A DNA stretch of 64,000 nt from Nakamurella panacisegetis (GCF_900104535.1 NZ_LT629710.1:3879501-3943500); one strand, 5' to 3'. Shown: positions 47,434 to 57,477, counted from the first letter of the stretch. Notes: generated from the sequence alone by a model not told the origin. Numbers and translations: made by a program.

Positions 47434-49308
47434 CATAAATTGCGGTCACGCGAGGCGGATCCAATACCCTCCGGCGGAGTCGACGTGGGACCGGCGCCGG
47501 GTCGCGATGTCAGCCACCTGGGCGACTTCACCGTGTCCTCGCGGATGCTGGCCATCGCCGCGCTGGCAGTGCCGGTGGGCGCAGCCAGCGCCGGCGTGTC
47601 GTGGGCGCTCCTACGACTGATCGGTCTCATCACCAACGCGGTGTTCTACGGTCGCCTGGGCACGGCGCTTGTCGCCCCCGGCTCGGGGCATCACAATCCC
47701 GCAGTGGTGTTGCTCGCGCCGGTGGCCGGCGGTCTGGTGATCGGCCTGATGGCACGATACGGCTCGGAGAAAATCCGAGGCCACGGCATGCCAGAGGCCA
47801 TCGAGGCGATCCTGCTGGGCGGCAGCAAGGTCCAACCCAGGGTTGCCCTGCTCAAGCCGGTCTCGGCCGCCATCGCTATCGGGACCGGTGGTCCGTTCGG
47901 CGCCGAGGGGCCGATCATCATGACGGGTGGTGCAGTGGGGTCCCTTTTCGCGCAGTTCCTGCGACTGACCGCCGACGAGCGCAAGACACTCTTGGTGGCC
48001 GGAGCCGCAGGCGGGATGGCGGCCACCTTCAATTCACCGTTCGCCGCCCTGATGCTGGCCGTTGAACTATTGCTGTTCGAGTGGCGTCCTCGCAGCTACG
48101 TGCCGGTGGCGGTCGCGGTCTGTGTCGCAGCCATCGTCCGCCAGCCGCTGCTCGGGACGACAGCGCTGTTCCCTGCGGTCGGTGTCCTACATCTGACCTA
48201 CGGCGTCTTCGCGCTGTGCGTGGTATCCGGGATCGCTGCCGGGCTGTTGGCGCTGGTGGCCACGGTACTGGTGTACGCAGCCGAGGACGCGTTCCGCCGG
48301 TTGCCGGTGCACTGGATGTGGTGGCCCGCGATCGGTGGGCTGATCATCGGCATCGGCGGGCTGATCGTCCCGGAAGCCCTGGGCGTCGGGTACAACATCA
48401 TCGGCGCCGAACTGGACGGCAGCATCGGCCTCGGTTTGGTCGCCGGCATCCTTCTGATCAAGACCTTGATCTGGTCCCTGTCGCTCGGATCGGGCACGTC
48501 CGGTGGTGTGCTGGCGCCAATGTTCATGATTGGGGGCGCGCTGGGCACAATGGAAAGTCACGTCTTTCCAGCTGTGGGCCCCGGCTTCTGGGCGCTGATC
48601 GGTTTGGCCGGCGTCCTCGGTGGCGTGATGCGGTCACCGTTCACCGGGGTGGTCTTTGCTATCGAGCTGACGCACCGTCTCGACGCGTTGTTGCCACTGA
48701 TCATCGGCGCGACGACCGCCTACGCCGTGTCCGTACTGGTGCTGAAACGATCGGTGCTGACCGAGAAGATCGCCCGCCGCGGCTACCACCTCTCCCGTGA
48801 GTACGACGTCGACCCCTTGGAGATCCTCTTCATCGGTGAGGTCATGGAGCGTGACATCCTCACGTTCGAGGCACATCTGACCGCAGAGGAGGCGCTCGCC
48901 GCGATCTCCGACATCGACCCGGCGACCGTCAATGCGCGCCGCCAACTGCTCTACCCGGTTGTGGGCGACACCGACCGGCTCATCGCTGTTGTCACGCGCA
49001 GCCAGCTCGAGACCGCAGTGCACCAGGACGACCACTGCCTGACCGTGGCCGACCTCGGTCTGACCGACCCTGTTGTCACCCATCCCGACCAGACTCTGCG
49101 GGCCGTCGCCACGGCCATGGCCGAGCACGCCGTCGACCGTATGCCGGTGGTCGACCGGGACGACCCGACTCGCATCGTCGGCCTGATCACCCTGACCATG
49201 CTGCTCGCCGGCCGACTACGCGACCTACAAGAAGCCCGGGACACCGCACGGGTCCTGCACCTGCGGGTCATCCGCCCTCGGCGGCGCCCGTCGACGCCCG
49301 CTGCGTAG
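47425..49308 (+). CDS. ClcA-type chloride channel/antiporter with CBS domains
   Basis: 627 residues. The CLC membrane domain (about 30-440) has GHGMPEAIEAI (in place of GSGIPE), GTGGPFGAEGPIIMTGG (selectivity region) and GSGTSGGVLAPMFMIGGALG. A C-terminal CBS pair (about 465-600) includes VMERDILTFEAHLTAEEALA and ADLGLTDPVVTHPDQTLRAV. It moves chloride, perhaps coupled to protons. The start is GTG 47425; a later GTG near codon 21 is possible. It is probably repressed by the divergent MarR protein. Confidence 0.9.
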   Translation: MSRHKLRSREADPIPSGGVDVGPAPGRDVSHLGDFTVSSRMLAIAALAVPVGAASAGVSWALLRLIGLITNAVFYGRLGTALVAPGSGHHNPAVVLLAPVAGGLVIGLMARYGSEKIRGHGMPEAIEAILLGGSKVQPRVALLKPVSAAIAIGTGGPFGAEGPIIMTGGAVGSLFAQFLRLTADERKTLLVAGAAGGMAATFNSPFAALMLAVELLLFEWRPRSYVPVAVAVCVAAIVRQPLLGTTALFPAVGVLHLTYGVFALCVVSGIAAGLLALVATVLVYAAEDAFRRLPVHWMWWPAIGGLIIGIGGLIVPEALGVGYNIIGAELDGSIGLGLVAGILLIKTLIWSLSLGSGTSGGVLAPMFMIGGALGTMESHVFPAVGPGFWALIGLAGVLGGVMRSPFTGVVFAIELTHRLDALLPLIIGATTAYAVSVLVLKRSVLTEKIARRGYHLSREYDVDPLEILFIGEVMERDILTFEAHLTAEEALAAISDIDPATVNARRQLLYPVVGDTDRLIAVVTRSQLETAVHQDDHCLTVADLGLTDPVVTHPDQTLRAVATAMAEHAVDRMPVVDRDDPTRIVGLITLTMLLAGRLRDLQEARDTARVLHLRVIRPRRRPSTPAA

Positions 49309-49446
49309 CCCCGCTCAAGCTGCCAGCCCGTACGACACTCGATCTACCTCCGACGCTCATCACCGCGTAGGCACAAGTAAACCTTGTGCGCCGACAAGGG
49401 TTTGGGGGCTACCGCACCTTCGATCCGGTTGGGCACAGTGGCCGAT

Positions 49447-50457
49447 ATGAGCTCACCGGGCGGACGACCAGGCCTGGTGTCGGTACGGGGTTTCGTCCCC
49501 GGTGTGCTGGCGACTGCGGCAGCCACTGCGTGCGCCTACGCAGTCGCAGCGCTCGTTCCAGCGTTGAATCCGACCTCGGTCGCGGTGCTTCTCGGCGCGC
49601 TGGTCACCAATGTCGGGTTGAATCGGCCGTTCCTGCGGCTCGGCACGCAACTGGCGGCACGCCACTTCCTACGGGTCGCGGTGGTGCTGCTGGGCCTGCA
49701 ACTTTCCGTGCCGCAGCTGCTGCACCTGGGCGGCCTGGGCTTGGCGGTGGTCGTGGTGACCGTGGGCCTGACGTTCACCGGAACCCGGCTGCTGGGCCGG
49801 TGGTTCGGTGTTCCGCCGGCGCGCAGTCTGCTCATCGCGACAGGATTTTCGATCTGCGGGGCTTCCGCGGTCGCGGCGATGGAACCGGTCGCGGATGGTG
49901 ATGAGCAGGACACCAGCACGGCGATCGCTTTGGTCACCCTGTGCGGAAGTTTGGCGATCGTCGCCTTGCCGTTACTGCGGCAGCCCCTGGGCCTGGATGC
50001 GGCATCTTTTGGGTCCTGGGTCGGGGCCAGCGTGCACGACATCGGACAGACGGTGGCCACCGCCGACCGGGTTCCAGGCGCGCTGACCGCCGCGGTGGTG
50101 GTGAAATTGACCAGAGTGATCCTGCTGGCTCCCATGGTCGCCGGGGTTGCGCTGGTCAGGCGGCACCGCAGCCCCGACACCGCACGGGCTCGGATACGGC
50201 CGCCGGTGCCGCTGTTCGTCGCCGGGTTTCTGTTGGCCGTCGCCATCGCCAGCCTCAACGCAGTGTCACCGGCAACTCTGTCCGTAGCCAAAGACGTTCA
50301 GGGCACGCTGCTGGTGGCGGCGTTGTTCGCGTTGGGCACCGGCATCCATCTGCCGACTCTGCTGCGGACCGGTGGCCGCTCACTGGCCTTGGCGCTCACC
50401 TCATGGGTGCTGATCGCCGGGGTCGCCTACGCAGGGGTCCGACTGGCGGGTCTGTGA
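49447..50457 (+). CDS. YeiH/UPF0324 family membrane transporter
   Basis: 336 residues with about ten membrane helices. Family signatures are LLGALVTNVGLNRPFLRLGT, the helix RVAVVLLGLQLSVPQLL, FSICGASAVAAMEPVADGDE and SWVGASVHDIGQTVATADRV. YeiH proteins are annotated as putative sulfate or sulfonate exporters; the substrate is not proved. The ATG at 49447 is preferred to an in-frame GTG-rich upstream extension. Confidence 0.88.
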   Translation: MSSPGGRPGLVSVRGFVPGVLATAAATACAYAVAALVPALNPTSVAVLLGALVTNVGLNRPFLRLGTQLAARHFLRVAVVLLGLQLSVPQLLHLGGLGLAVVVVTVGLTFTGTRLLGRWFGVPPARSLLIATGFSICGASAVAAMEPVADGDEQDTSTAIALVTLCGSLAIVALPLLRQPLGLDAASFGSWVGASVHDIGQTVATADRVPGALTAAVVVKLTRVILLAPMVAGVALVRRHRSPDTARARIRPPVPLFVAGFLLAVAIASLNAVSPATLSVAKDVQGTLLVAALFALGTGIHLPTLLRTGGRSLALALTSWVLIAGVAYAGVRLAGL

Positions 50458-50856
50458 CACACCGGGCTGCCGCGATGATCAATGACCAGGCCAGTTGAGC
50501 GCATCCGGGGAGACGGTTGATGATGAGCCGGATACCGAAGAGGTTTCAAGATCTCCTGGTCCGCCCGCCACTGCCGCCGGCCCGGGTGTATTCGGGCCCA
50601 CTCGGTGGCAACTGGCGATGGTGAGAAGCGGTGCGGATGTCGACAACGCACCTACCGCTGATCGGCAAAAATGCCGTCAGTTCCCTTTGTCTACTGCGGT
50701 GCTTGCGGCGATTGATGGTGCGGCGGCTCCGCTGAGCTGATCTGCCGTCAGGGCTGTGCTGCGGGAAATCCTGGGGTGTCACCCTGGGGCGGTCCTGGTG
50801 TCAGCAGTGGAATCGTGCCCTGATTCGAGCATACGAAATTCGTTGAAAGGACGCCA
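50458..50856. other. Upstream region of the sedolisin operon
   Basis: About 400 bases without a supported gene. It contains the regulatory motif at 50768-50792, an AT-richer stretch just before 50857, and a GAAAGGA ribosome site, so it is taken as the promoter region of the five-gene operon. Confidence 0.6.
50768..50792. promoter_or_regulatory. Candidate LAL-regulator site upstream of the sedolisin operon
   Basis: CCTGGGGTGTCACCCTGGGG (50770-50789) consists of two CCTGGGG units 13 bp apart, with a GGGTG-T-CACCC palindrome between. Closely related sequences lie at 61094-61137 upstream of the AAA-LuxR regulator gene at the far end of the locus. Confidence 0.6.
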
Positions 50857-52245
50857 ATGCGCGCCAACTTAAGGGTATGCCGGTGCGGCATGCGGATGCG
50901 TGCGGTCGTGTTCGTTGCTCTGCTGGCGGCCGCGACAGGGTGTGCTGGCACATCGGGTCAACCGGTTGCCGGCTCGACCGTCGGCTCCGTGCCGTCGACG
51001 AATCCGCTGCTCGTGCCGTTGTCGACAGCGTCGTCCAGCCCTGCCATGCCGTCGGCCCCGGTTTCGTCGCCGCCGGTTTCCTCCCCACTGGTTTCCTCTG
51101 GACCTGCGACGATTCCGTCCCCAACCAATGGGCTGATGGGGAAATCGTTGCAGGGCAACGGCTTCACTTCAAGGATCCCCGAGGGCTGGACCGAGCAGTC
51201 GACGGCGTCGGGCCTGATATTGCAGGCGGCCGACGGCGGAACGCTGACCATCGGGGACCCGAAGCCGACGACCGCGACCGCTCCGGCGATCGGTGAGGCA
51301 ACGGCGAGCACCTTGACCACCGAGGGCTACACCATCAAGGCCGGGCCGTCGGCGACGACGGTGGCCGGCGCGGCGGCGTTCGACCTGGCGGCGGTGAGCG
51401 CCGACGGCAAGTCGGCGGTGGTGGTGATAGCGGTGGTACACGGTGGCTTGCTGTACGACCTCTCGTTCGGGATCTCGGCGGATCTGGCAGCCTCCACCCC
51501 GGACACCTCCGGGCTGGATCAGATTCAGCAGTTCTGGGCTTGGTCTGCGGTTGCCGCCAGTAGCACGTCCGTGCCGGCCGCCGTCGTTGGGCGTCAGGGA
51601 TGCCCGTCGGGTGCCCACTGGTGCGACACCTTCGACAAGGGCGTGGGGGGCTGGGCAACGGCCAATACGACGGATTTCTATGCCAACTTTCTTGCCTATG
51701 AAGGCGGAACATATCGATTGAACCAGCGGGCGGCGGGCATCGCGATGATCAGTTCTCCGCACAGCATCGTCGATGTGTCGCCCGACTACGGCGTGACCGT
51801 CGCCGCCGACGTCGGGACCACCGGGATCGCCGGACAGAACCCCGGCTTCGGTTTGTCCTGTTGGAACACGGCAATATCCGGCGGCGGCGACGGGGCGTAC
51901 GCGTTCATCGTGACCGCGGCCGATGCCACCCTGGTGTTCTTCGCCGCCGGTCAGAACGGGGCCGTCTTCGCCACCAAGAAACTCGCCGCCGGTGTGGTGC
52001 ATGCCAGTCCCGTGGGCCGCGTGGCCTGGAACCACCTGCAGATCAGCTGCGCCCAGACCGGAGGCGGCAACGCCCATCTGACTTTGTCGGTGAATGGTCA
52101 TCCGACCCTCAGCGTGGACTATCCCGGTAAGTCCGACACCGCGGGGCCGGTGGACCCGGGTCCCGGGTACGGCGTGCTGGCCTCCGGTAAGGGAACGGAT
52201 CTGTTCTACGACAACATCGCCGTGACTGCGTTGCCGGCGCAGTGA
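50857..52245 (+). CDS. Lipoprotein with a MOG1/PsbP-like and a LamG-like domain (gene 1 of the sedolisin operon)
   Basis: 462 residues. A lipoprotein signal (FVALLAAATGC, lipid Cys29) is followed by a Ser/Pro-rich linker. The first domain (about 88-230) starts NGFTSRIPEGWTEQS and has the look of MOG1/PsbP-like folds (hydrophobic strands, then a long helix). The second domain (about 245-460) begins CDTFDKGVGGWATANTTDFY and ends YGVLASGKGTDLFYDNIAVT, like LamG/DUF1080 jelly-roll modules that bind sugars or other ligands. It is exported and membrane-tethered. The stop overlaps the next GTG. Confidence 0.75.
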   Translation: MRANLRVCRCGMRMRAVVFVALLAAATGCAGTSGQPVAGSTVGSVPSTNPLLVPLSTASSSPAMPSAPVSSPPVSSPLVSSGPATIPSPTNGLMGKSLQGNGFTSRIPEGWTEQSTASGLILQAADGGTLTIGDPKPTTATAPAIGEATASTLTTEGYTIKAGPSATTVAGAAAFDLAAVSADGKSAVVVIAVVHGGLLYDLSFGISADLAASTPDTSGLDQIQQFWAWSAVAASSTSVPAAVVGRQGCPSGAHWCDTFDKGVGGWATANTTDFYANFLAYEGGTYRLNQRAAGIAMISSPHSIVDVSPDYGVTVAADVGTTGIAGQNPGFGLSCWNTAISGGGDGAYAFIVTAADATLVFFAAGQNGAVFATKKLAAGVVHASPVGRVAWNHLQISCAQTGGGNAHLTLSVNGHPTLSVDYPGKSDTAGPVDPGPGYGVLASGKGTDLFYDNIAVTALPAQ

Positions 52246-54650
52246 CCGAACAGGAAACGCCGCCTGGTGCGGTCGACCACGAGGTAACGGCGATCGGGGC
52301 GGCCGTGGGTGAGTCGGCCGAGCATGACGTACCGGGGCTGCGGGCCACTTTCGCTGAACGTCGGCTGTCGGTTCGCACCATGGACCGGCCGTTGCGGCTG
52401 GCCACGGCGGGCGCTGCGGCCAGCCTGGTCGGTGCGGCGCTGCTGGTCGCGCTGCGCGACGTCGGTCATTCGAAGGTCGTTCTGCTGCCCAGCGGTGGAG
52501 TGGAAACGACGTTGAGCACCCCGCTGTTCATCGCGGCGCTGTGCCTGCTGGCGATCGGCTTCGGTTATTTGACCACCGGTGTTGTGCTGGCGCACCGGCT
52601 GGTCGGTTTGTTGGCCGTTGCGGTGGTGACCGGGGCGCTGGGGTTCTACACCGGCGTCCTGGGCGTCGGCCTGCGGGCTGTCTTGCCCAGGTGGGCGACG
52701 TGGGCCACCCGCGGCCTGTTGCTGGCGATCTGGTTGGTTGCGATCGGTGCCACCCTGTGGCGTCGGCACCGCCATGGCGACGCACCGCAGGATCGGGTGC
52801 TGCGGCTGGTCCTGCTGGTCGTGTATTGCGTGGTGTTCGGCGGCTACCTGCTGATCCTGCGGCTGGCCAGTCCGACGCTGAACGGCCTGACCAACTTTCC
52901 GGGTTCGGTGACGCTGTTGATGGGCGGCTTGGCGTTGCTGACCACGCCCATCCTGTTCGTCGCGGCCATCGACTTCGGCGAATGGGGGCAGCTGACCGGT
53001 CAGCGACTGCTCACCGCGGCCGGCCGGCCGAAGTCGCTGGCCAACGTTAGTCGGGTGGTGATCCCCGCGGCCCTGTGTGTCGCCCTGCTGGCCGTCGCCT
53101 GGACGATGGATCCCGAGACGACCGCGCATCGTCTGGCCCGGATCACCCAGTCGGCGCTGATCTTCGCCGTCGCGGTGCTCGTGCTGCTGGCGATCTGGCG
53201 GCTGCCCCGGCTGCGCAGCGGGGCCTGGCCGGAGACGCTGAACTTCGCCGTCGTGCTGGTGGTCGCGGCGATTGTCGCCACGATCGTCCCGGACGTCGCA
53301 GGTCTGCTGCAGGGGCAGATCATCGCAAAGCCGACGCCGGAGGTCTCGACGGCGGGCGAGTTCACTGCCGCCGCAAATGTGGTCTCCCGGACAAGCCCGA
53401 CCGGCTTAACCCTGCTGGTGCCGGCGGGTTGGCAGGTCGATGCAACACCCACGTTCGAGCAGTACACGAACTCTTCGGTCGCCTTCGGCGCTCTCGTGCT
53501 GCTCATCGGGGGACCCATTCCAGGGCCGGCGAGTCTGCGGGCCCTGACCGCGGGGCTGGGTGCACCGCTCGGACCGGTCGAGACCGTGGGCACCCTGCAA
53601 CGGCTGGAGTTCACGCCGGCTTCTCCCAGGACCCTCAGCGTCGGATGGTTGGCTCGGAACCCCGAGGGGTCGGCGGCCTATCTGTTCATCGGCGCCGCCA
53701 CGGGCTCGGACCCGCAAGGCGCGGAGCAGTACCTGGCGGCAATGGTGAACAGCTTCCGGCCACCAGGCGCGCCGTCCGCGCAGATTCCCAGCACCGCCGA
53801 CGAGGTGACACCGGCCCAGGCGCAGCAGACGAGCAGTGATCGTCTCAACGTGACCGCCGATGCTCTGACGGTGTTGCTGGCCCTGATCTGTTTGGCGCTG
53901 CTGGCGGGTCGCACCCGCGGCTGGACCGGCCGCACCCGTGCCGGGCTGATGTTGTTCTGCTTTGTGGCGGTTCTCGACCTGTGCTACGACGCCGACTCGA
54001 TCGGTCGAGTGCTGCTGGGACCGGCGACGGCCTGGCCGACGCCGGGCCAGCCGGGAGTGCTCGCCGCGGTCGCTGTTGCCGGTCTGGTGTTGCTGGCCAT
54101 CGCGCGGAGAAGTACCCGGCGGTGGGCCCGGCGGTTGCCGACAACTCTCCCCGGCCTGGCCGGCGGGCTGCTGGCGCTGCGAGGGGTGGAAGTGCTGTAC
54201 AACCATGCGCTGGCCGCCAACCGCATCTCCGTGTGGGCCGCGGTGATCGTGTTGCTGGCGATCAGCTGGGACGTCATCATGTCCGGTGAATCGATGACCA
54301 ACCACGCGAGCCGGTGGGTGCCTCGGTCCAGCCGCGTCCTGGTGTTTCTCGGCTACGCGATCCTGTTGGCCTGCGCGGTGGTGTTCTTCTCCGGCCAGCG
54401 GGGCCTCGGGTCGGGACTACCACTGCCCGAGGTGATATTCGAGCCGGAGTCGATCACCAAATCCGGGCTGTTCGGTTTGGCGATGCCCCTGATGATCCTG
54501 CTGTTCCTGCTGCACACCTTCGGCGAACGGGAACCCCGAGATCATGAGACCGCCGACCTTCCCCCGGACCCCGCGAGCCGAGCCGCTGCGGGCGAAATGG
54601 TCACCAACCGGAGCGTTGACGCCGGGCGGCTCGACGGGGCGGCGTCATGA
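52242..54650 (+). CDS. Polytopic membrane protein with an extracytoplasmic domain (gene 2)
   Basis: 802 residues from GTG 52242. About eight membrane helices lie in the first half (from LRLATAGAAASLVGAALLVA to LNFAVVLVVAAIVATIVPDV). An extracytoplasmic domain follows at about 375-525, with SPTGLTLLVPAGWQVDATPT and EQYLAAMVNSFRPPG, similar in layout to the first domain of gene 1. Five or six more helices follow (including LMILLFLLHTFG near the end). No known transporter or enzyme motif is recognised. It is coupled to genes 1 and 3 by 4-nt overlaps. Confidence 0.75.
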   Translation: MTEQETPPGAVDHEVTAIGAAVGESAEHDVPGLRATFAERRLSVRTMDRPLRLATAGAAASLVGAALLVALRDVGHSKVVLLPSGGVETTLSTPLFIAALCLLAIGFGYLTTGVVLAHRLVGLLAVAVVTGALGFYTGVLGVGLRAVLPRWATWATRGLLLAIWLVAIGATLWRRHRHGDAPQDRVLRLVLLVVYCVVFGGYLLILRLASPTLNGLTNFPGSVTLLMGGLALLTTPILFVAAIDFGEWGQLTGQRLLTAAGRPKSLANVSRVVIPAALCVALLAVAWTMDPETTAHRLARITQSALIFAVAVLVLLAIWRLPRLRSGAWPETLNFAVVLVVAAIVATIVPDVAGLLQGQIIAKPTPEVSTAGEFTAAANVVSRTSPTGLTLLVPAGWQVDATPTFEQYTNSSVAFGALVLLIGGPIPGPASLRALTAGLGAPLGPVETVGTLQRLEFTPASPRTLSVGWLARNPEGSAAYLFIGAATGSDPQGAEQYLAAMVNSFRPPGAPSAQIPSTADEVTPAQAQQTSSDRLNVTADALTVLLALICLALLAGRTRGWTGRTRAGLMLFCFVAVLDLCYDADSIGRVLLGPATAWPTPGQPGVLAAVAVAGLVLLAIARRSTRRWARRLPTTLPGLAGGLLALRGVEVLYNHALAANRISVWAAVIVLLAISWDVIMSGESMTNHASRWVPRSSRVLVFLGYAILLACAVVFFSGQRGLGSGLPLPEVIFEPESITKSGLFGLAMPLMILLFLLHTFGEREPRDHETADLPPDPASRAAAGEMVTNRSVDAGRLDGAAS

Positions 54651-56269
54651 CCACACGACGGAGCCTCGTCAACCGCGCATGTGCTCTGCTGTGCAGCGGC
54701 GTGCTCGCTGTGACAACGGCCGGCTGCAGCCAACCGGACCCGACCGCTGTTGAGGTAGTGCAGGTGGGTGGGCCCCTTGCCGCGCTACTGCTGAGTTCGA
54801 CCGACCTCGGGCCCGCCGTCGATGCGAACGTCGGTGCGGTGGTGAGCCTGCATCGGCGCGACCGCCCGCAGGTGCTGTCGGCCTGGGCCGGCCAGCACGG
54901 GGTCAGCGTCGACTGGCACCCGGGCGATGACTGGGCGTCGATCCACGGGTCGGCGGCGGCCCTCGCCCAGGCGTTCCGGGTCCCGGTGCATGACTATCGC
55001 GCCCACGACGGCCAGCGGTTCTATGCGACAGGGGAGTCGATCCCGGTGCCTGCTGAGGTGGCCGGCGAGGTCAGCGCGGTCGGGCGCATCATGAACTACC
55101 GGGTGGGGGCGGCGACCGCCGGTGCGGCCGGCGCCCCGGCGGCGAGCGGGTCGTCCGACGGATTGCTCAGCGCTGCGCAGCTGCGAACGGCGTACGACGT
55201 GGGTCCGCTGGCTGCCGCCGGGTACACCGGTCAGGGCACGACCGTCGTCTTCTTCGAGCTCGACGGGTTTTCCCAAGCCGATCTCGATGCCTTCTCCACC
55301 GCGAACGGGCTGCCGGACTTCACACCGGTGCTGGTCGGTGGCATGCCGGGCCCGCCGGCAAAGGGCGGCGAGACTCCGATGGATCTGGAGGCAGTGCACG
55401 CCGTGGCTCCTGGCGCGCGGTTGGTGGTGGTCAACCTGCTCTCGTTCGGCGACGGATCTCTGGCCGCGGTGATGAGCTCGGCGTTCCGCTCGGCGGACCA
55501 GCAGTTCCCGGGGGCGATCTGGAGTCTGTCGCTGTCGGACTGCGAAGGCTTGTATACAACCGCCGATCTGGAACCGCTCGAGGAAGAGCTGGTGCACGCC
55601 CAGGCGCACGGCACCTCGGCGTTCGCCTCCACCGGCGACACCGGCTCGCTCGAGTGCCGATTTGCCAACAACAATATCGCCGGGCCGCCGACGCCACCGG
55701 ACGTGGGAGTCGGCATGCCGGCCTCGCTGCCGGCGATGACGGCCGTCGGCGGCACTCGTCTGACGGTCGACGTGTCCGGCCGCTGGCTCGGTGAGCAGGC
55801 CTGGGACTACTCGGCACTCTCGCAAGGCTCCAGCGGCGGCGTATCCGGGCTCTTCCCGCGGCCGTCCTGGCAGCAGACCGACGGCGTCGCCGCGGCCCGC
55901 GACCAGACCCACCGGCTGCTGCCGGATGTGTCTGCATTGGCCGACCCGGCGACCGGTCTGCGCAACGTCATCGCCGGCCGTGTATCTCCGGGGGGCGGAA
56001 CGTCCCTGGCCACGCCACTGTGGGCCGCGTTCACCGTCCTGATGGATCAGTATCTTCTCGCGCAGGGCGGGCAGGTCCTCGGTGCGCTCAATCCGCTGCT
56101 CTACCGGGTAACCAACGGGGCGGCCCTGCCAGCCTTTCACGACATTCTGCTGGGCGGTAACGCGGTCGATCTGGCCGGGACCGGCTATGACCTCGTCACC
56201 GGCATCGGCAGTCCTGACGTGTGGAACCTCAGCCAGGATCTGCTGACCGTAGAAAGGGGTGGCTCATGA
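54647..56269 (+). CDS. S53 (sedolisin) protease lipoprotein (gene 3)
   Basis: 540 residues. Lipobox TAGC with Cys27, then an activation propeptide (about 40-150; VDWHPGDDWASIHGSAAAL). The protease domain has the sedolisin set: Glu242 and Asp246 (GGETPMDLEAVHAVAP), oxyanion Asp331 (ASTGDTGS) and Ser453 (GGGTSLATPLWA). The calcium site is Asp499-Ile500, Gly511, Gly513 and Asp515 (FHDILLGG..AGTGYDL). All key residues are present, so it should be an active, probably acid-acting serine-carboxyl protease on the outer face of the membrane. Membrane-anchored S53 members in operons like this are unusual. Confidence 0.92.
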   Translation: MTTRRSLVNRACALLCSGVLAVTTAGCSQPDPTAVEVVQVGGPLAALLLSSTDLGPAVDANVGAVVSLHRRDRPQVLSAWAGQHGVSVDWHPGDDWASIHGSAAALAQAFRVPVHDYRAHDGQRFYATGESIPVPAEVAGEVSAVGRIMNYRVGAATAGAAGAPAASGSSDGLLSAAQLRTAYDVGPLAAAGYTGQGTTVVFFELDGFSQADLDAFSTANGLPDFTPVLVGGMPGPPAKGGETPMDLEAVHAVAPGARLVVVNLLSFGDGSLAAVMSSAFRSADQQFPGAIWSLSLSDCEGLYTTADLEPLEEELVHAQAHGTSAFASTGDTGSLECRFANNNIAGPPTPPDVGVGMPASLPAMTAVGGTRLTVDVSGRWLGEQAWDYSALSQGSSGGVSGLFPRPSWQQTDGVAAARDQTHRLLPDVSALADPATGLRNVIAGRVSPGGGTSLATPLWAAFTVLMDQYLLAQGGQVLGALNPLLYRVTNGAALPAFHDILLGGNAVDLAGTGYDLVTGIGSPDVWNLSQDLLTVERGGS

Positions 56270-57477
56270 CGACTCCCGAATCGGCGCAAGGGCTTTCACC
56301 TTCAGCGCCAGCCTGCCCGGGGTGTGGTGAGCAGGCGCAACCAGGTGCCTACTGCGGTGCCTGCGGATATCACCTGGCCGGTCACTACATCGGCGGCCGC
56401 CGAGGCCGTCTGCATTCCTACGCCGCCGCACCGCAGGAACACGTGTTGCGGCTGTCGGTGGTCAGCTCACTGTTCCCGCATCTACCGCACCGCTCGCACG
56501 CGCCGTTCCGGGCCGGACTGGCCATGCTCGTCGTCGTGCTGGCCCTGCTCGCCGTATTCCGGTTGCAGGCACCGGTGGTCGCGGTCAGCGCAGTGGGATT
56601 CCCGCTGCTGTTCCAGCTGTATCTACAGGAATCGGACGTCTATGCCGATCTGTCCCGCAGCGTCGTCATCGGCATCGCCGCGTTCGGCGCCCTGCTCGGC
56701 TGGGGGTGGTCACAACTCACGGCCAACCCGGTGGCCAGTTCCTTCGGCGATCGTCTCGGCGGAAGTCGGAATCAGGAACAGATCTGGACGGTCGGGATCG
56801 CCATCCCGGTCGGCGGAGTCATCGTCATGCTGCTGCCGATAGCCCTGTGGCGGCTGCGCCGGCGGGCAGACGCCGAGGGTCTGGACGGCTTCGTGCTCGG
56901 TTCGGCCGCGGCTCTCGCGTTCGCCGCCGCCGCCACCGTGACCAGGTTGGCACCGCAACTGAAGGCCGGCTTGGTGGCGCATGGTCGTCCGGTGCAGGGC
57001 CTGCTGGTGGAAGCCGGTTTGCAGGGCGTGACCGTGCCATTGACCGCCGCCTGCGCCGGTGGGCTGTTCGGCGCAGCCCTGTGGGTCAGCCGGCGGGATC
57101 CGGTGCACCCAGGCCGGATCCTCACCTCACCGGTCGTCGCGGCGGCCGTCATCGTGGCGCTCTACGCGGGCCTCGGCCTGATCGATCTGTGGCAGCCCGC
57201 CGAGGTCGGCCTGTTCGGGCTGCATGCGGCTGTTTGCGTGCTGCTGCTCATCGGGCTCCGGCTCGGCATGCACGCGATGCTGCTGCACGAACACCACCCT
57301 CCCGTGCCCGGCCCGCCGGCCTTCTGTCAGCAGTGCCTGAACCTGGTGCCGCAAATGCCGTTCTGTCCGCACTGCGGCGTCGCCAGGCGGGCAACGTCCC
57401 GGTCTTCCCGAGCCGCGCTGCGGCTGGACCGGACCGTCGAGATTCTTGACCCGACCAGCAGAGGGGATCTGCCGTGA
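56266..57477 (+). CDS. Membrane protein with a zinc ribbon at each end (gene 4)
   Basis: 403 residues. N-terminal zinc ribbon Cys17/20/30/33 (CPGCGEQAQPGAYCGACG), about eight membrane helices between 90 and 345 (starting RAGLAMLVVVLALLAVFRLQ), then a second ribbon Cys354/357/367/370 (CQQCLNLVPQMPFCPHCG) and a charged tail. The ribbons are cytoplasmic if the helix number is even. No enzyme motif is recognised. The ATG overlaps the protease stop; the stop overlaps the next GTG. Confidence 0.78.
   Translation: MTTPESAQGLSPSAPACPGCGEQAQPGAYCGACGYHLAGHYIGGRRGRLHSYAAAPQEHVLRLSVVSSLFPHLPHRSHAPFRAGLAMLVVVLALLAVFRLQAPVVAVSAVGFPLLFQLYLQESDVYADLSRSVVIGIAAFGALLGWGWSQLTANPVASSFGDRLGGSRNQEQIWTVGIAIPVGGVIVMLLPIALWRLRRRADAEGLDGFVLGSAAALAFAAAATVTRLAPQLKAGLVAHGRPVQGLLVEAGLQGVTVPLTAACAGGLFGAALWVSRRDPVHPGRILTSPVVAAAVIVALYAGLGLIDLWQPAEVGLFGLHAAVCVLLLIGLRLGMHAMLLHEHHPPVPGPPAFCQQCLNLVPQMPFCPHCGVARRATSRSSRAALRLDRTVEILDPTSRGDLP

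Noticed and set aside
54647-56269. Mycosin (type VII secretion protease)
   Set aside because: Mycosins are S8 subtilisins with Asp-His-Ser; this protein has the S53 Glu-Asp-Asp-Ser set, and no Ecc genes are nearby.
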